Shown here: piece by piece, positions 1 through 9,764 of the stretch
Numbering within the stretch: position 1 is the stretch's first letter
Layout: each line of letters opens with the position of its first letter
The notes under the pieces: generated by a model
Seen by the model: only the letters and a program-made list of their open reading frames with translations
Told to the model about the DNA's origin: nothing
Databases searched by the model: none
NCBI GenBank assembly: GCA_019915015.1
Contig: JAHBBC010000001.1
Location: forward strand, 2,480,001-2,544,000
Reading direction: 5' to 3'
DNA: 64,000 nucleotides
Source of the DNA: Auriscalpium vulgare
Taxonomy: Eukaryota; Basidiomycota; Agaricomycetes; Russulales; Auriscalpiaceae
Made by a program: the position numbers and the translations under genes

Positions 1-40
1 CGCTCGTTTGACTGGTCCTCTGATAGCCTCCGTGGCGTAG

Positions 41-491
41 GGCCCACCGGTGCCCTGATGGGCGCCGGCCTAGGAGGATCGACTGCATTGATCACAGATG
101 GGCGGTTCTCCGGCGCGTCGCGGGGCTTCATCATTGGTACGTACGAATCAGTGCTGGTCTATCGCACACCTGCTGAGCGATGTGTATGTTGGCAGGGCAC
201 GTCGTCCCGGAGGCGCGCCTTGGCGGTCCCATCGCGCTCGTGCAGGACGGCGATAAGATCGTGATCGACTCGGATAATAAGGAGATTCAGTGGGCCATTG
301 ACGAGGAGGAGCAAGCGCGCAGGAAGAAGGAATGGGAGGCGTCGGACAAGGGGAAGCTGAATGTCAAGAGAGGTATCCTGTTGCGGTACGCCCGCGACGT
401 GCAGGTGAGCGTAGCGCTTGGCTGTGTGCTGTATTGGGAGACTGACGCAGCTGTCTTTCAGCCCGCGAGCTTGGGTGCATTCTGCGACTGA
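41..491 (+). CDS. ILV3: Dihydroxy-acid dehydratase, C-terminal part (5' end outside window)
   Basis: This is the end of the Fe-S enzyme that dehydrates 2,3-dihydroxy acids in mitochondrial valine, leucine and isoleucine synthesis. The family signatures are [17 protein letters not shown] and [16 protein letters not shown], followed by a basic C-terminal helix and the terminal [16 protein letters not shown], which matches the usual family end. Two introns are inferred: 137-195 (joins GFIIG to HVVPE) and 405-461 (joins RYARDVQ to PASLG). Bases 1-40 end in a branch-point-like ctgat and gtag, and the family continuity (PTGALMG) starts just after, so they are probably the tail of a third intron. 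Nothing suggests damage. The N-terminal Fe-S cysteines lie upstream of the window. Confidence 0.93.
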
Positions 492-1057
492 AGTGATGTA
501 ATGTGAAAGTGATGAAGCAGGAAAAAGGTGGAATACAGTTTGTATGGGCGTATTTGAATTCCACAGGACCGACAGCATTGTTACGACATATGGTCTGGCA
601 CCGGACATTCAGTCCATGAACGGATCTCTGACGGCACTGTGCTGCTGGGAATGCTGACTCGCCACCACGCGCTCGCCATGCGCCGTTGCCTTGGTGCCGT
701 CGCTGTGAGCGAGGGTCCCGATCATGGATAGTCCTGCGTGCGAGCCTTACCGCGCGCCGAAGTCAGCTCCAGGGGTCATGTACGTGTTCCGGTGTTCGTT
801 TCCACTGGCTTGCCATATGCCTGACATGGCTTCTTCGCAGGCGCAACACGTTCCTCCTGCTAGTGATAACGCCACTGTCAGAAGCCACGAACGTTTCGGC
901 CTCGTCCATTCTTGTCCGCCCTTCCAATGCGGTGACTGACATGCATGTATATCGCTCACAGTGTGCGGAGGCGGGGCCACATGGACTGCACAGCGGTGCT
1001 TCCCCTGGCGGGCGCAGGAATTCATCTATGGCGACACTCATCTTTCCCGCCAAAGGC
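492..1057. other. Intergenic, no gene recognised
   Basis: This is the downstream region of ILV3 and the distal upstream region of the secreted-protein gene. Open frames on both strands overlap one another and show no family resemblance or splice continuity. Confidence 0.6.
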
Positions 1058-1116
1058 TTCGCGAAGGCTGCGCTCCACGTTCATCCTGCGCGTCGTCCGC
1101 GGACCCACTATAAAGG
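1058..1116 (+). promoter_or_regulatory. Promoter of secreted gene copy 1 (conserved box plus TATA)
   Basis: A 25-bp block at 1058-1082 (ttcgcgaaggct then gcgctccacgttc) recurs, with two extra bases, at 3024-3050 before copy 2. TATAAAGG lies at 1109-1116, 92 bp before the ATG at 1201, and copy 2 has its TATA box 93 bp before its ATG. The same order and spacing at both genes support real promoter elements and show that the promoter was duplicated with the gene. Confidence 0.7.
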
Positions 1117-1200
1117 GTCCGCTGGGTCTTCATGTTAGCCGCGATCGCATCCACGTCTCCGCTGGTCCTTCCTCATTCCCAGCTGCGCTTGCCGATCACC

Positions 1201-2243
1201 ATGTTCTACGCCTTCTTGCTTGCGCTGACCTACGCCCAGCTAGTGTACAGTGGTACCCTGCAGAGGAGGGCTGTTGCGTTCTTCAATCCTAACGATGGTG
1301 GGGGCTCGGAGCTAGACAGCGTCGGTGGAGGACTCGGAGAGCCTCTCAACGTGCGTGCCATTTGACAATCTCATGAGTTATCACACTTTACTGAGGCAAT
1401 GGCTGCAGGTCATCATATCGGGCCTGAGCTCCCCTGCTGTCCTCACTGACTCCGGAGCGCTGAACTACGCGCAGTCCATTGGATTGTATGTCTTTCCCTT
1501 TGTAGCGGACTTTTGTATCTGATAGCATCACAAGCTCCACCGAATGCCTTGGGATCCACATCGGAGACCCTCAATCGGCGAACTTGGGCGACGGGAATGG
1601 CTTCGTCAACCAAACAATTGAGCTTCGCCAAGACTATGGCGATGCTGCCCTCGGCACCTGCTTGGAGAGTCTCATCGGAGGCAATCACTTCCGGTGGGTT
1701 GGACAGCCGCTCTCACAACAACTCCACTGAACAAACATGGTAGTATCTATCGTCAGAACGGACCGCTGGCCAATAGTGGTGCTTTGTTCCTTGCGTAAGT
1801 TCTGTGGAATTCATCCATGACTGTGCGTTCTCACCTAGCGGCGCAGCGTATCCCAGGAAGAGGTGAGCATGAGCAGGCCTGCAGAATGCAGGACGGTGAT
1901 GAACCTCGCTTTTGTAGGATGAATCGCAGGGACATGATATCGTGCCGGATGGCTATAATATCGGTCGGTCAGTATACTGCATCTTAATCTGACTCCCTGG
2001 TGCACTGACGCCCTGGCCAACAGGAATGCCCTCGTGAATACGGCTGTCCAAGGATCTAGCTTCGGTGGTGTCACATACAAGACCACTGCACAGAATATCT
2101 CGGGCTTACTGCAGCCTGGCAGTGCCGGGGTCAACCACGGTGAGGAGTTTTTGCGCCTTGAGCCTTTGCAGTAGCTGATTGTGGACCGTGCAGGTATCGC
2201 CACGGATGGGATCGTCACTCTACTCACTGTCACCATTGTTTGA
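1201..2243 (+). CDS. Secreted protein of a fungal family of unknown function, copy 1
   Basis: An eight-exon model encodes 222 residues: 1201-1350, 1409-1485, 1535-1693, 1744-1794, 1847-1862, 1918-1967, 2024-2139 and 2194-2243. The 16-nt fifth exon (AVSQEE region) is unusually small but is present in both copies. Residues 1-20 form a signal peptide (MFYAFLLALTYAQLVYSG), followed by a basic LQRR that could be a Kex2-type processing site. The rest is rich in Gly, Asn and Ser with the blocks VLTDSGALNYAQSIG, CLGIHIGD, GTCLESLIGGN, RQNGPLANSGALF, DGYNIG, SSFGGVTYKTTAQNI and GIATDGIVTLLTV. No catalytic motif is recognised. The nearest paralogue is the adjacent copy at 3185-4265, which has the same intron positions; that conservation supports the model. 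The function is unknown and the product is predicted to be extracellular. Confidence 0.75.
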
Positions 2244-3023
2244 TTTCCTTTGCAACTGGAAGCGTCCATTCATTAGGATCTGTTTTGGGAGATGTATCGT
2301 TATTTTGAGGCTGATTAGCCTGGGACACAATGTTCATGACTGTAACGACATTCTGTGCAATCGCTCCACCAATGCGGCTTTTGGGGAGATTCCTGTGTGA
2401 CGTGCATCATCTGACCGTCCAATAGTGGGATTTGAGGTGAGTCGCTCGAACGTGCTTCAGAATGTTCTAGCTGATGTGGATGCATACCCTGTTATAAAAG
2501 CTTCGTCGGCTCGCACACTCGGACGACAGGAACACCCGCGACTCTACCGATAAGGATCATGCGCGGAAGGAGTCGACAGCTTGCGGATTTGCGTCACCGC
2601 GCGGAATTCTGACAGCGAAGCAGTGCCTGTGAGAACAGCAGCGCGGTATAGGCCTGCACCTGATGGCACTGCCGCGGTTCAGAAAAGTCACAGCGATAGT
2701 TGCAGGCACGGTAACGCGGTAACGAGAGATGCATTGCCTGCGGTCCCGCCTCTATTGCGACGCAGACACTGACCCTCGGGCGTCGCTCATGGGCGTTCCA
2801 CCGGCATGCACAGGGTATTCATTCGTATGACGCCACTATCTTGAACGAACGTTCCTCGGCTGGACTAGCCTCCGAAAGTGAGTTGTTCGCCTTCCTTGCC
2901 TCCTGATCACTTCGCATATACAGCTCCAGGTTGTGGTCACATGCGAAGCAGGTCTACGTACATGTGGAAGGCTTCCGAGTCGGAGGCCTGTGTGCCCCAG
3001 CTCAGTCGGTCGTCTACGGCGGG
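2244..3023. other. Spacer between the duplicated secreted genes
   Basis: No coding frame with family resemblance is seen. A TATA-like tataaaag at 2493-2500 is followed by no recognisable gene and may be a decayed promoter from an earlier copy; this is inference. Confidence 0.5.
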
Positions 3024-3099
3024 TTCGCGAAGGCTCGGCGCTCCACGTTCGTTTAGCGCACCACCCGTCTCTCACAGAATCCCCAGTCTAGTATAAAGC
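3024..3099 (+). promoter_or_regulatory. Promoter of secreted gene copy 2
   Basis: The conserved box is at 3024-3050 and TATAAAGC at 3092-3099, 93 bp before the ATG at 3185. The layout mirrors the promoter of copy 1. Confidence 0.7.
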
Positions 3100-3184
3100 A
3101 CGTTCCTCATATAGCGGTGTCCACGACGAAGTTCCCGCTCGTCCATCCTTGTAGCTGCCCATCCCGCTCTTCTGCCTTTGGACC

Positions 3185-4265
3185 ATGGCCCGCCTTGTTG
3201 TGCTCGTACTCGCTCTTGTGCACCTCGCGTTCGGCTTGGTGACGCTCCAGAGGAGGGCGCCTCCCGCGTTCTTTGACCCCGGCCCAACGGAGGGTCAATG
3301 CTAGACCGCCTTGTGAACGGCTTCGGAGAACCATTGAATGTGCGTCGCTTTTCTGCACTTCCGCAGCGTGCTCAATGGTGCGGCAGGTCATAATCTCGGC
3401 GCTGAGCTCCCCAAGTGTGCTCACGGACGACGGCATATTGAATTACGCCCGGTCCATCGGGTTGTAAGCGCCCAACCTCATTCACTCGCTCAACGTCATG
3501 CTCTCATGCTCATCATGTATGTTATGGTACGGCAGCTCCACGGAGTGTCTTGGGATCCACCTCGGTGATGCACAGGCAGCAAATCTGGGCGACGGCAATG
3601 GCTGGGTGAACCAGACAGTCGAGCTCCGGCAGGACTTCAACGACCCGCTGCTAGGCACCTGCTTGGAGAGCCTCATCGGCGGAAATCATTTCCGGTGCGC
3701 TCCCAGTCGTCATCCTTGCATGAACTTACATTTACATTCGGAATTCGAATGGTAGGGTTTTCCGCCAGAACGGCGCGCTGGCCAACAGCGGGGCGCTTTT
3801 CCTGGCGTACGTAGTGCGGTCGTTGTGTACTGAGGCCCGGTTTACTAATCTTTAACGACGGCAGTGTCTCATTTGAAGAGGTAGATCGCATCAATTTGGC
3901 CCAAATGGGAAACACACTAGACTGACGGCGGGTTTCAGAACGTGACGAAAGGCCATACCACCTCGGCGAATGGATATGACCTCGGCAGGTCTGCAGCTTG
4001 CATTGTTTGGACCATCGCATTTCTCACTGATAGCGCGTGAGTAGAGATGCGTTCGTAAACCTCGCACTGCAAGGTTCCAGCTTTGGCGGCGTCACGTACA
4101 AGACCACAGCGCAGAACTTCACCGACTTGCTAGCTCCGGGGTCCGATGGAATCGATGATGGTCAGGATATCGGGATGCGCTGTCAGCCCGTTGTCATTGC
4201 TGACTTGCTCCGTAGGCATCGCCACTGATGGCCGCATCGTGCTGCTCACAGTCACGATTATCTGA
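3185..4265 (+). pseudogene. Secreted protein family, copy 2, frame broken in exon 1
   Basis: This is a tandem paralogue of the gene at 1201-2243 with the same exon order and equivalent splice sites. Translation starts with a good signal peptide (MARLVVLVLALVHLAFG, then LQRR) but runs into TAG at about 3302, after FFDPGPTEGQC. The homologous continuation (MLDRLVNGFGEPLN) is in the next frame, so a single-base-type indel lies near 3275-3300. All downstream blocks are well kept: VLTDDGILNYARSIG, CLGIHLGDAQAANLGDG, GTCLESLIGGN, RQNGALANSGALF, SSFGGVTYKTTAQN and GIATDGRIVLLTV. The good preservation suggests a recent break or a sequencing error. A start at the internal ATG at 3298 would give a version without a signal peptide. 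Confidence 0.6.
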
Positions 4266-4705
4266 GCGATATTCAAGCAGATTTTCTTTCCTCGGGTTTT
4301 GTAGCATGGGCATCGAGCAAGGTAACTTATGTTTGCATGGGGCTTGGTGGGCCCCGCTCACGACCTTTACGGACCGCACGACTTTTTAATGACCTCGTAT
4401 TGCAAATTATGCAAGAAGATTAAGCATTTTGAACCTGAGATCGTTGAGGAAGATGAGCGCATATCATACAGCAGATGTACACCATGTCTGGAAAACAAAT
4501 TACCTTTACTTGCCGTACCAGCTTGCTCATCACGGAACACGATGTGCTCTCCTTGCCGATATTATCAGCCACGTCCCTTCACCGTCGTGCGGAAAGGTGC
4601 AGCCGCCGTGCAACCCTCTTACTCAACGTCGATGGCCACGCATGAGCCACATAACTGTCGCGCCCGCGATGAATGCGCGTCCACCTGCGAGTATGAGAAG
4701 ATCAC
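4266..4705. other. 3' flank, outermost edge of the F-box repeat array
   Basis: From about 4429 this stretch resembles 6965-7230 and 9490-9735, the regions downstream of the other two F-box copies. Shared pieces include gagcgcatatc, tttacttgccgtacc and gatgaatgcgcg. No independent gene is seen; the open frames follow the repeat rather than a protein. Confidence 0.65.
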
Positions 4706-4934
4706 TCACCAGTGCTCTTCCTCATATTGCGGCACGAGGCCGCCGAACTTACGCTTCAGGCCATTCGAGGGGAGGGTGCATCGGTTGAGCACCAAGGTCT
4801 TGAGTGGTGCGCTCCCCAGTTGGCGCGCCTTGAGCCACTTGGCGACGTTTATGTGTATTGGGTATAAATCGCCCGCATCGCCTTGAACACGGTCTCTTCT
4901 CATAAGAGTATGAGACACCTGCCGCCCTCGTGTA

Positions 4935-6467
4935 TCAGCCGCAAAGTCCGTACGATCTGCACGCAGACTGACGCACCTCTGCAACCGACCGCCTCGCCCT
5001 CCGCACGAGGTCCCTCCAGCAAAACACGCGATCGTGTGACGGGCACTTGCGGAAGTTGACCTGGATAACCGTGACGGACTTGAGCTGCGGGAACAGCATG
5101 ACCGCGCCGCCGGGCCCGCGCCAGCTCTGCCGCTCGGCAAGCCAGCTCTGCGCGAATCCATCCGACGCAGCGAGCGTGCGGAAGAGCGAGATTGCGGCGT
5201 CGGACTTCGTCGTGATCTCGCGCAGCGCGTCGAACTCACCGAACGCGTCGAGCCACCCGTGGCCCGTCCATCCGCGGGACAAGTCCATATCCAGGGTGCG
5301 CAGCGCGTCCTTCTGCAGCGCGAGGCAGAATGCCTGCATGACCGCCTCGGGCCACATCTGCACCCACATGCGCAGCGAGAGCAACTCGACGTGCGGCATG
5401 CCCTGCCCGTCCTCCGGCTCCGCATCGCGAAACGCGATAAAGTTGTAGGAATTGTACCTCTGCCCATTGCTGACGTGGAGCTTGTTGATTGGCGCGCAGT
5501 CGCCGCTGAGCACGCTTCGGAAGAACTCGACCAGCTGGTCGAGCGAGCTCTCGTCGCCGGCCTGTATGCATATATCCATCTGGATCTTGGGTGGGAGGCG
5601 CAAATAGCGCAGAAGCGCGGTAATGTCCGGGAGGTTGTTGCATTCCACCCAGAACATTTCGAGGTTCGGGAGGTGCACGACGCTGTGGCCGTGGGGGAAC
5701 GGGAGATCGGCGGGCCTGACGACCGCATCCGCGACGAGTGTGAGCTCGCGCAGCGTCGGCATGCGCTCGAGCGCGTCGAGGACGTCGAAGAGGTTCGGAG
5801 GCGCGCTCTCGGGGTCAGGGGAGGTGAACCCCCTCTTCGGACGCCGCAAGGAGAGCGTGGTCAGGTTTGTGAACAGCCGCGATGTCCAGGGTATGGCGCC
5901 GCAGTTGGCAAAGGTGACGCGGGACAGTCGAGGCGCGTCCTGTGCGAGCAGGTCCTCAGGCAGAGAGACTGGTGGATCGGCCGCGAGCAGACAATATATG
6001 CTCTCGAGGAACGGCGCAGGCATTGTGAGCCTATTGAAGAGCTCGCTCTTGACCACGGTCGTCTCCTGACATCCGATGAAGAGCTCCCTCGTGTGCGACA
6101 TGTGCTTCGCAACGACCCTGACATGCACGTCAGTGAAGACATGGGGGTGGGTGCCGAAATTGAGCATGATCGGCGCATTCTGCGAGCGCGCCAGGAAGGC
6201 TTGGGCCCACTCCTCGTTCATCGTGAAGTCGACATTCTCCCAAAGGTGCGCGGCACCGAGCGCGACGTGCCGCCATTGGCGGCACACGTGCGAAACCCTG
6301 ACCCAGCCGATGCACCCGCGTTGGTATAAGGGGTAGATGCGTGGGGGGTAGGGAGGCTCGAGGAGACGCGCGTAGGCAAAGACGCGGATGAGGAGTTCGG
6401 CTGGGAGGTGGGAGACAGGTGCATGGGCGTGTGCGTTAAGGGCTGAGGGTGCGGCGGGTACGGCCAT
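4935..6467 (-). CDS. F-box/LRR-like protein, array copy A (C-terminus shortened by a frameshift)
   Basis: The start is the ATG at 6467 (MAVPAAPSALNAHAHAP), which matches the start of copy B; a TATA box lies 49 bp upstream. An F-box-like domain is at about residues 19-70 (HLPAELLIRVFAYARLL, then WVRVSHVCRQWRHVALG). It is followed by a long region of irregular leucine-rich repeats such as LFTNLTTLSL and MPTLRELTLV. F-box proteins of this kind are substrate receptors for SCF ubiquitin ligases; that role is inferred from the family. The frame ends at 4935 (510 residues). Relative to copy C there is one extra base near 4940-4955. The homologous last 70 or so residues (GDLYPIHINVAKWLKARQ and on) continue in another frame to 4706. 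The C-terminal tail is therefore lost, but the F-box and repeats are intact. Confidence 0.8.
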   Translation of the reverse strand: MAVPAAPSALNAHAHAPVSHLPAELLIRVFAYARLLEPPYPPRIYPLYQRGCIGWVRVSHVCRQWRHVALGAAHLWENVDFTMNEEWAQAFLARSQNAPIMLNFGTHPHVFTDVHVRVVAKHMSHTRELFIGCQETTVVKSELFNRLTMPAPFLESIYCLLAADPPVSLPEDLLAQDAPRLSRVTFANCGAIPWTSRLFTNLTTLSLRRPKRGFTSPDPESAPPNLFDVLDALERMPTLRELTLVADAVVRPADLPFPHGHSVVHLPNLEMFWVECNNLPDITALLRYLRLPPKIQMDICIQAGDESSLDQLVEFFRSVLSGDCAPINKLHVSNGQRYNSYNFIAFRDAEPEDGQGMPHVELLSLRMWVQMWPEAVMQAFCLALQKDALRTLDMDLSRGWTGHGWLDAFGEFDALREITTKSDAAISLFRTLAASDGFAQSWLAERQSWRGPGGAVMLFPQLKSVTVIQVNFRKCPSHDRVFCWRDLVRRARRSVAEVRQSACRSYGLCG

Positions 6468-6515
6468 GGCGGGTGTGCGGAGGAGCAGCTGGAGGACGGG
6501 TGCAGTAGGGTGCAG

Positions 6516-6522
6516 TATATAA
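6516..6522 (-). promoter_or_regulatory. TATA box of F-box copy A
   Basis: TTATATA on the minus strand lies 49 bp upstream of the ATG at 6467. Copy C has a similar CTTATAT 58 bp upstream of its predicted start. Confidence 0.55.
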
Positions 6523-6529
6523 GTGCTGG

Positions 6530-7262
6530 CGGAATAGGCGCGCGTTCCTAGGAGCGCCCGCTGCCAATATTTATTTTGTGTGTGCAGAGCACTGGCACGG
6601 GGCGGTGTCCATGGGCTTCGTGCAGCAACCACAGCGTCGGCGGGATACGTAGTCAGACATATAATGATCCTGAGCCTGCGAAGGTTTGAATTTGTCTGCT
6701 CTGCCTCGAGCTCTGGGAGACAAGATACGTACATACCGTATCTCTGCCGCACCGTGCGCGTGCCGCGTGTTCAAAGGTCCTATGTAATCCGAGCACGGCA
6801 CTCGCTGTCCACCGGACCCAGAGGCCTGAAGACTGGGAACCTTGCACGTTCTTGGCCATAATGAAGTGAGCATACTGTAGTACTATTCGTCCCACGACTC
6901 TGTCCCTAAGGCTGCACTTCAAGTCAACACAACGCACAATGTGCGATGCAAAAAGATTAGGATTTTTTAATTTGACATACAAGGAGAATGAGCGCATATC
7001 GTACAGCATATCGCTGCATATGTAGACCACGATCCGAAATACAAACAAACTTTACTTGCCGTACCTGCTTGGACACAATATTGTGTCCGGTTACCCATTG
7101 CCGAGGTTATCAGCCACGTCCTAGCCACGTCCGTTCACCGTCGTGTTGAAAGGTGCAGCCGCCGTGCAACCCCCTTACTCAACGTCGATGCCCACGTATG
7201 CGCCACATAACTGTCGCGCCCCGCGATGAATGCGCGTTCACCGGCGGTCATGAAGACATTAC
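6530..7262. other. Spacer between F-box copies A and B
   Basis: This holds the 5' flank of copy A (acggggcggtgtcca near 6597) and the 3' flank of copy B (from about 6965). Both parts belong to the tandem repeat unit. No other gene is seen. Confidence 0.65.
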
Positions 7263-8966
7263 TCACCACCGCCCCTCGTCATATTGCGGCACGATGCCGC
7301 CGAACTCCCGCTTCAGACCGTTCAAGGGGAGGGTGCAATATTCGAGCAGCAAGGTCTTGAGCGGGGCGCTCCCCCGTTGGCGCGCCTTGAGCCACTTGGC
7401 GACGTTTATGTGTATTGGGTACAAATCGCCCGCATCGCCTTCGACGTCTCTCCTCAGAAGGGTATGAGATACCTGTCGCCCTTGTATCAGCGGCACGCTC
7501 TGTACGCACGCAGACGGACGCACCTCTGCAACCGACCGCCTCGCCCTCCGCAAGGCGTCCCTCCAGCAAAACACGCGGTCGTGCGACGGGCACTTGCGGA
7601 AATTGACCTGGATAACCGTGACGGACTCGAGCTGCGGGAACAGCACGGCCGCGGCGCCGGCCCGCGCCAGCTCTGCGCGAATCCGTCCGACGCAGCGAGC
7701 GTGCGTAAGAGCGAGATCGCGGCGTCCGATCTCGCCGTGATCTCGCGCAGCGCGTCGAACTCACCAAACGCGTCGAGCCACCCGTGGCTCGTCCACCCGT
7801 GGGGCATGTTCATAGTCAAGCTGCGCAGCGCGTCCTTCTGCAGCGCGAGGCAGAACGCCTTCACCACCGCCTCGGGCCCCGGCGATATCTCCACCCACAT
7901 GCCCAGCGAGAGCGACTGGACGTGCGGCATGCTCTGCCCTTCCTCCGGCGCCTCGTCGCGAAACGCGACGAAGTCGTAGAAGTCGTAAGCCTGCCCGTCG
8001 CTGACGTGGAGCTTGGTGATTGGCGCGCAGTCGCGCAGGAGCACACTGAAGAACGCGACCACCTGGTCGAGCGGGCTCTCGCTGCCGCCCTGTATGCACA
8101 TATCCATGTAGACCTTGGGTGAGAGGCGCAGGTAGCGCAGGAGCGCGGTTATGTCCGGGATGTTGTTGCAATTGAGGGCTGAACATCACGAGGTTCGGGA
8201 GGTGCACGACGCTGTGGCGTCGATGGGGAAGCAGGAGATCGGCGGGCCTGAGAACCGCATCCGCGAAAAGTGTGAGCTCGCGCAGCGTCGGCATGCGCTC
8301 GAGGGCGTCGAGGACGTCGAAGAGGTTCGGAGGGACGTAATCCGGGGGCGGGGAGGTGAGCCACTTCGGGCGCGACACGGAGAGCGTCGTCAGGTTTGTG
8401 AACAGCCGCGATGTCCAATGTATGGTGCCACAGTTGGCAAAGGTGACGCAGGACAGTTGGGGCGCTTCCTAGGCGAGCAGGTCCTCAGACAGCGAGACTG
8501 AATCGCGCGCGAGCATACAATATATGCTCTTGAGGCACGGCGCAGGCATCGTGAGCCTTTTGAAGAGCTGGCTCTTGACCACGGTCGTCTCTTGACATCC
8601 GACAAACAGCTCCCTCGTGTGCGATATGTGCTTCGCGACGAGGTCGACATGCTCGTCGGTGAAGATATGGGCGCCGCCGAACTTGAGCACGATCGGCGCA
8701 TTCTGCGCACGCGCGAGGCAGGCTTGGCCCCACTCCTCGCCCATCGTGAAGTCGACATCCTCCCAAAGGTCCGCGGCACCGAGCGCGACGTGCCGCCATC
8801 GGCGGCACACGTGCGAAACCTTGACCCAGCCGATCCACCCGCGTCGGTAGAAGGGACGGCGGAGTGGGGGGCCGGGGGGCTCGAGGAGACGAGCGTAGGC
8901 GAAGACGCGGACGAGGAGTTCGGCCGGGAGGTGGGAGACAGGTGCATGTGCGGCGGGGACGTCCAT
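7263..8966 (-). pseudogene. F-box/LRR-like pseudogene, array copy B
   Basis: The frame opens at 8966 with MDVPAAHAPVSHLPAELL and a clear F-box-like segment (WVKVSHVCRRWRHVALG). It is broken at three points when compared with copies A and C. A nonsense codon TAG at 8469-8471 stands where copy C has CAG. An extra base near 8170-8190 shifts the frame after NLVMFSP. A one-base deletion near 7650-7665 lies next to loss of the six residues LAERQS. The tail returns in a third frame (GDLYPIHINVAKWLKARQ) and ends at 7263. Three independent lesions make a sequencing artefact unlikely. A truncated protein of 165 residues, mainly the F-box, could still be made from 8966-8469. Confidence 0.85.
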
Positions 8967-9764
8967 GGCGGGGTGTGTGGAGAAGCAGCTGGAGTATGAG
9001 TCGGAGGAGCGGTTAGGACTCAGATATATGTGCTGGCGCCGGGATGGGCATTGATCCTAGGGACTCGGGAGGAAGCGTGCACAGGTCAGCTCACAGCCCG
9101 CTGCGGCCGCAATATTTGTGAAGTGCGCTAGCACGGGGCGGTGTCCATGGGCACCTTCGTGGCAACCGCAAAGTCGCTGGCAGTGCCTTCGCACATTATA
9201 AGAGAAAGACCAGTGCTCGCCGACATCATCAACTATGATTACGGAAGGAGAGGTTCCCGACCGGCAGGATACGTCCGAACATCTTCTGCCGACGTGCGCC
9301 TCCTGCCATCGGTCACATGCTCAGATTCGTCCGGGTGTTCAAATTACAGGTCACTTTCTCGAAATCTCAATGCAATAAGGTGAGCATACCGCATAGTATT
9401 CGTCCGGCGAGCTGCGTCCAGGCTGCATTAGGCTGCTATTCAAACACAGATGTGCCGATTGCAAATGATGTGCAAAAGATTAGTATTTTGAACCTGACAT
9501 CGTCGAGATACTTGAGTACAAGCAAGATGGCACATATCGTACAGCAAATGTACACCACACCCGGAAAACAAACTACCTTTACTTGCCGTACCAGCTTGCC
9601 CATCACGAAAACAATGTGTCCGGCTACCCTTGCCGAGATTATCAGCCACGTCTCTTCACCGTCGTGTTTAAAAGTGCAGCCGCCGTGCAACCCCTTACTC
9701 AACGTGTGCGCTACAGAACTGCCGCGCCGCGATGAATGCGCGTTCACCGCCGATCATGAAGAAA
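8967..9764. other. Spacer between F-box copies B and C
   Basis: This contains the 5' flank of copy B (acggggcggtgtcca near 9133) and the 3' flank of copy C (from about 9490). It belongs to the tandem repeat unit. No separate gene is seen. Confidence 0.65.

Noticed and set aside
2493..2500. TATA box for a third secreted gene
   Set aside because: No homologous coding sequence follows it before copy 2, so it is noted only as a possible relic.
5259..6329. 356-residue plus-strand open frame across F-box copy A
   Set aside because: It is the antisense of the F-box gene; the minus strand carries the recognisable F-box and repeats.
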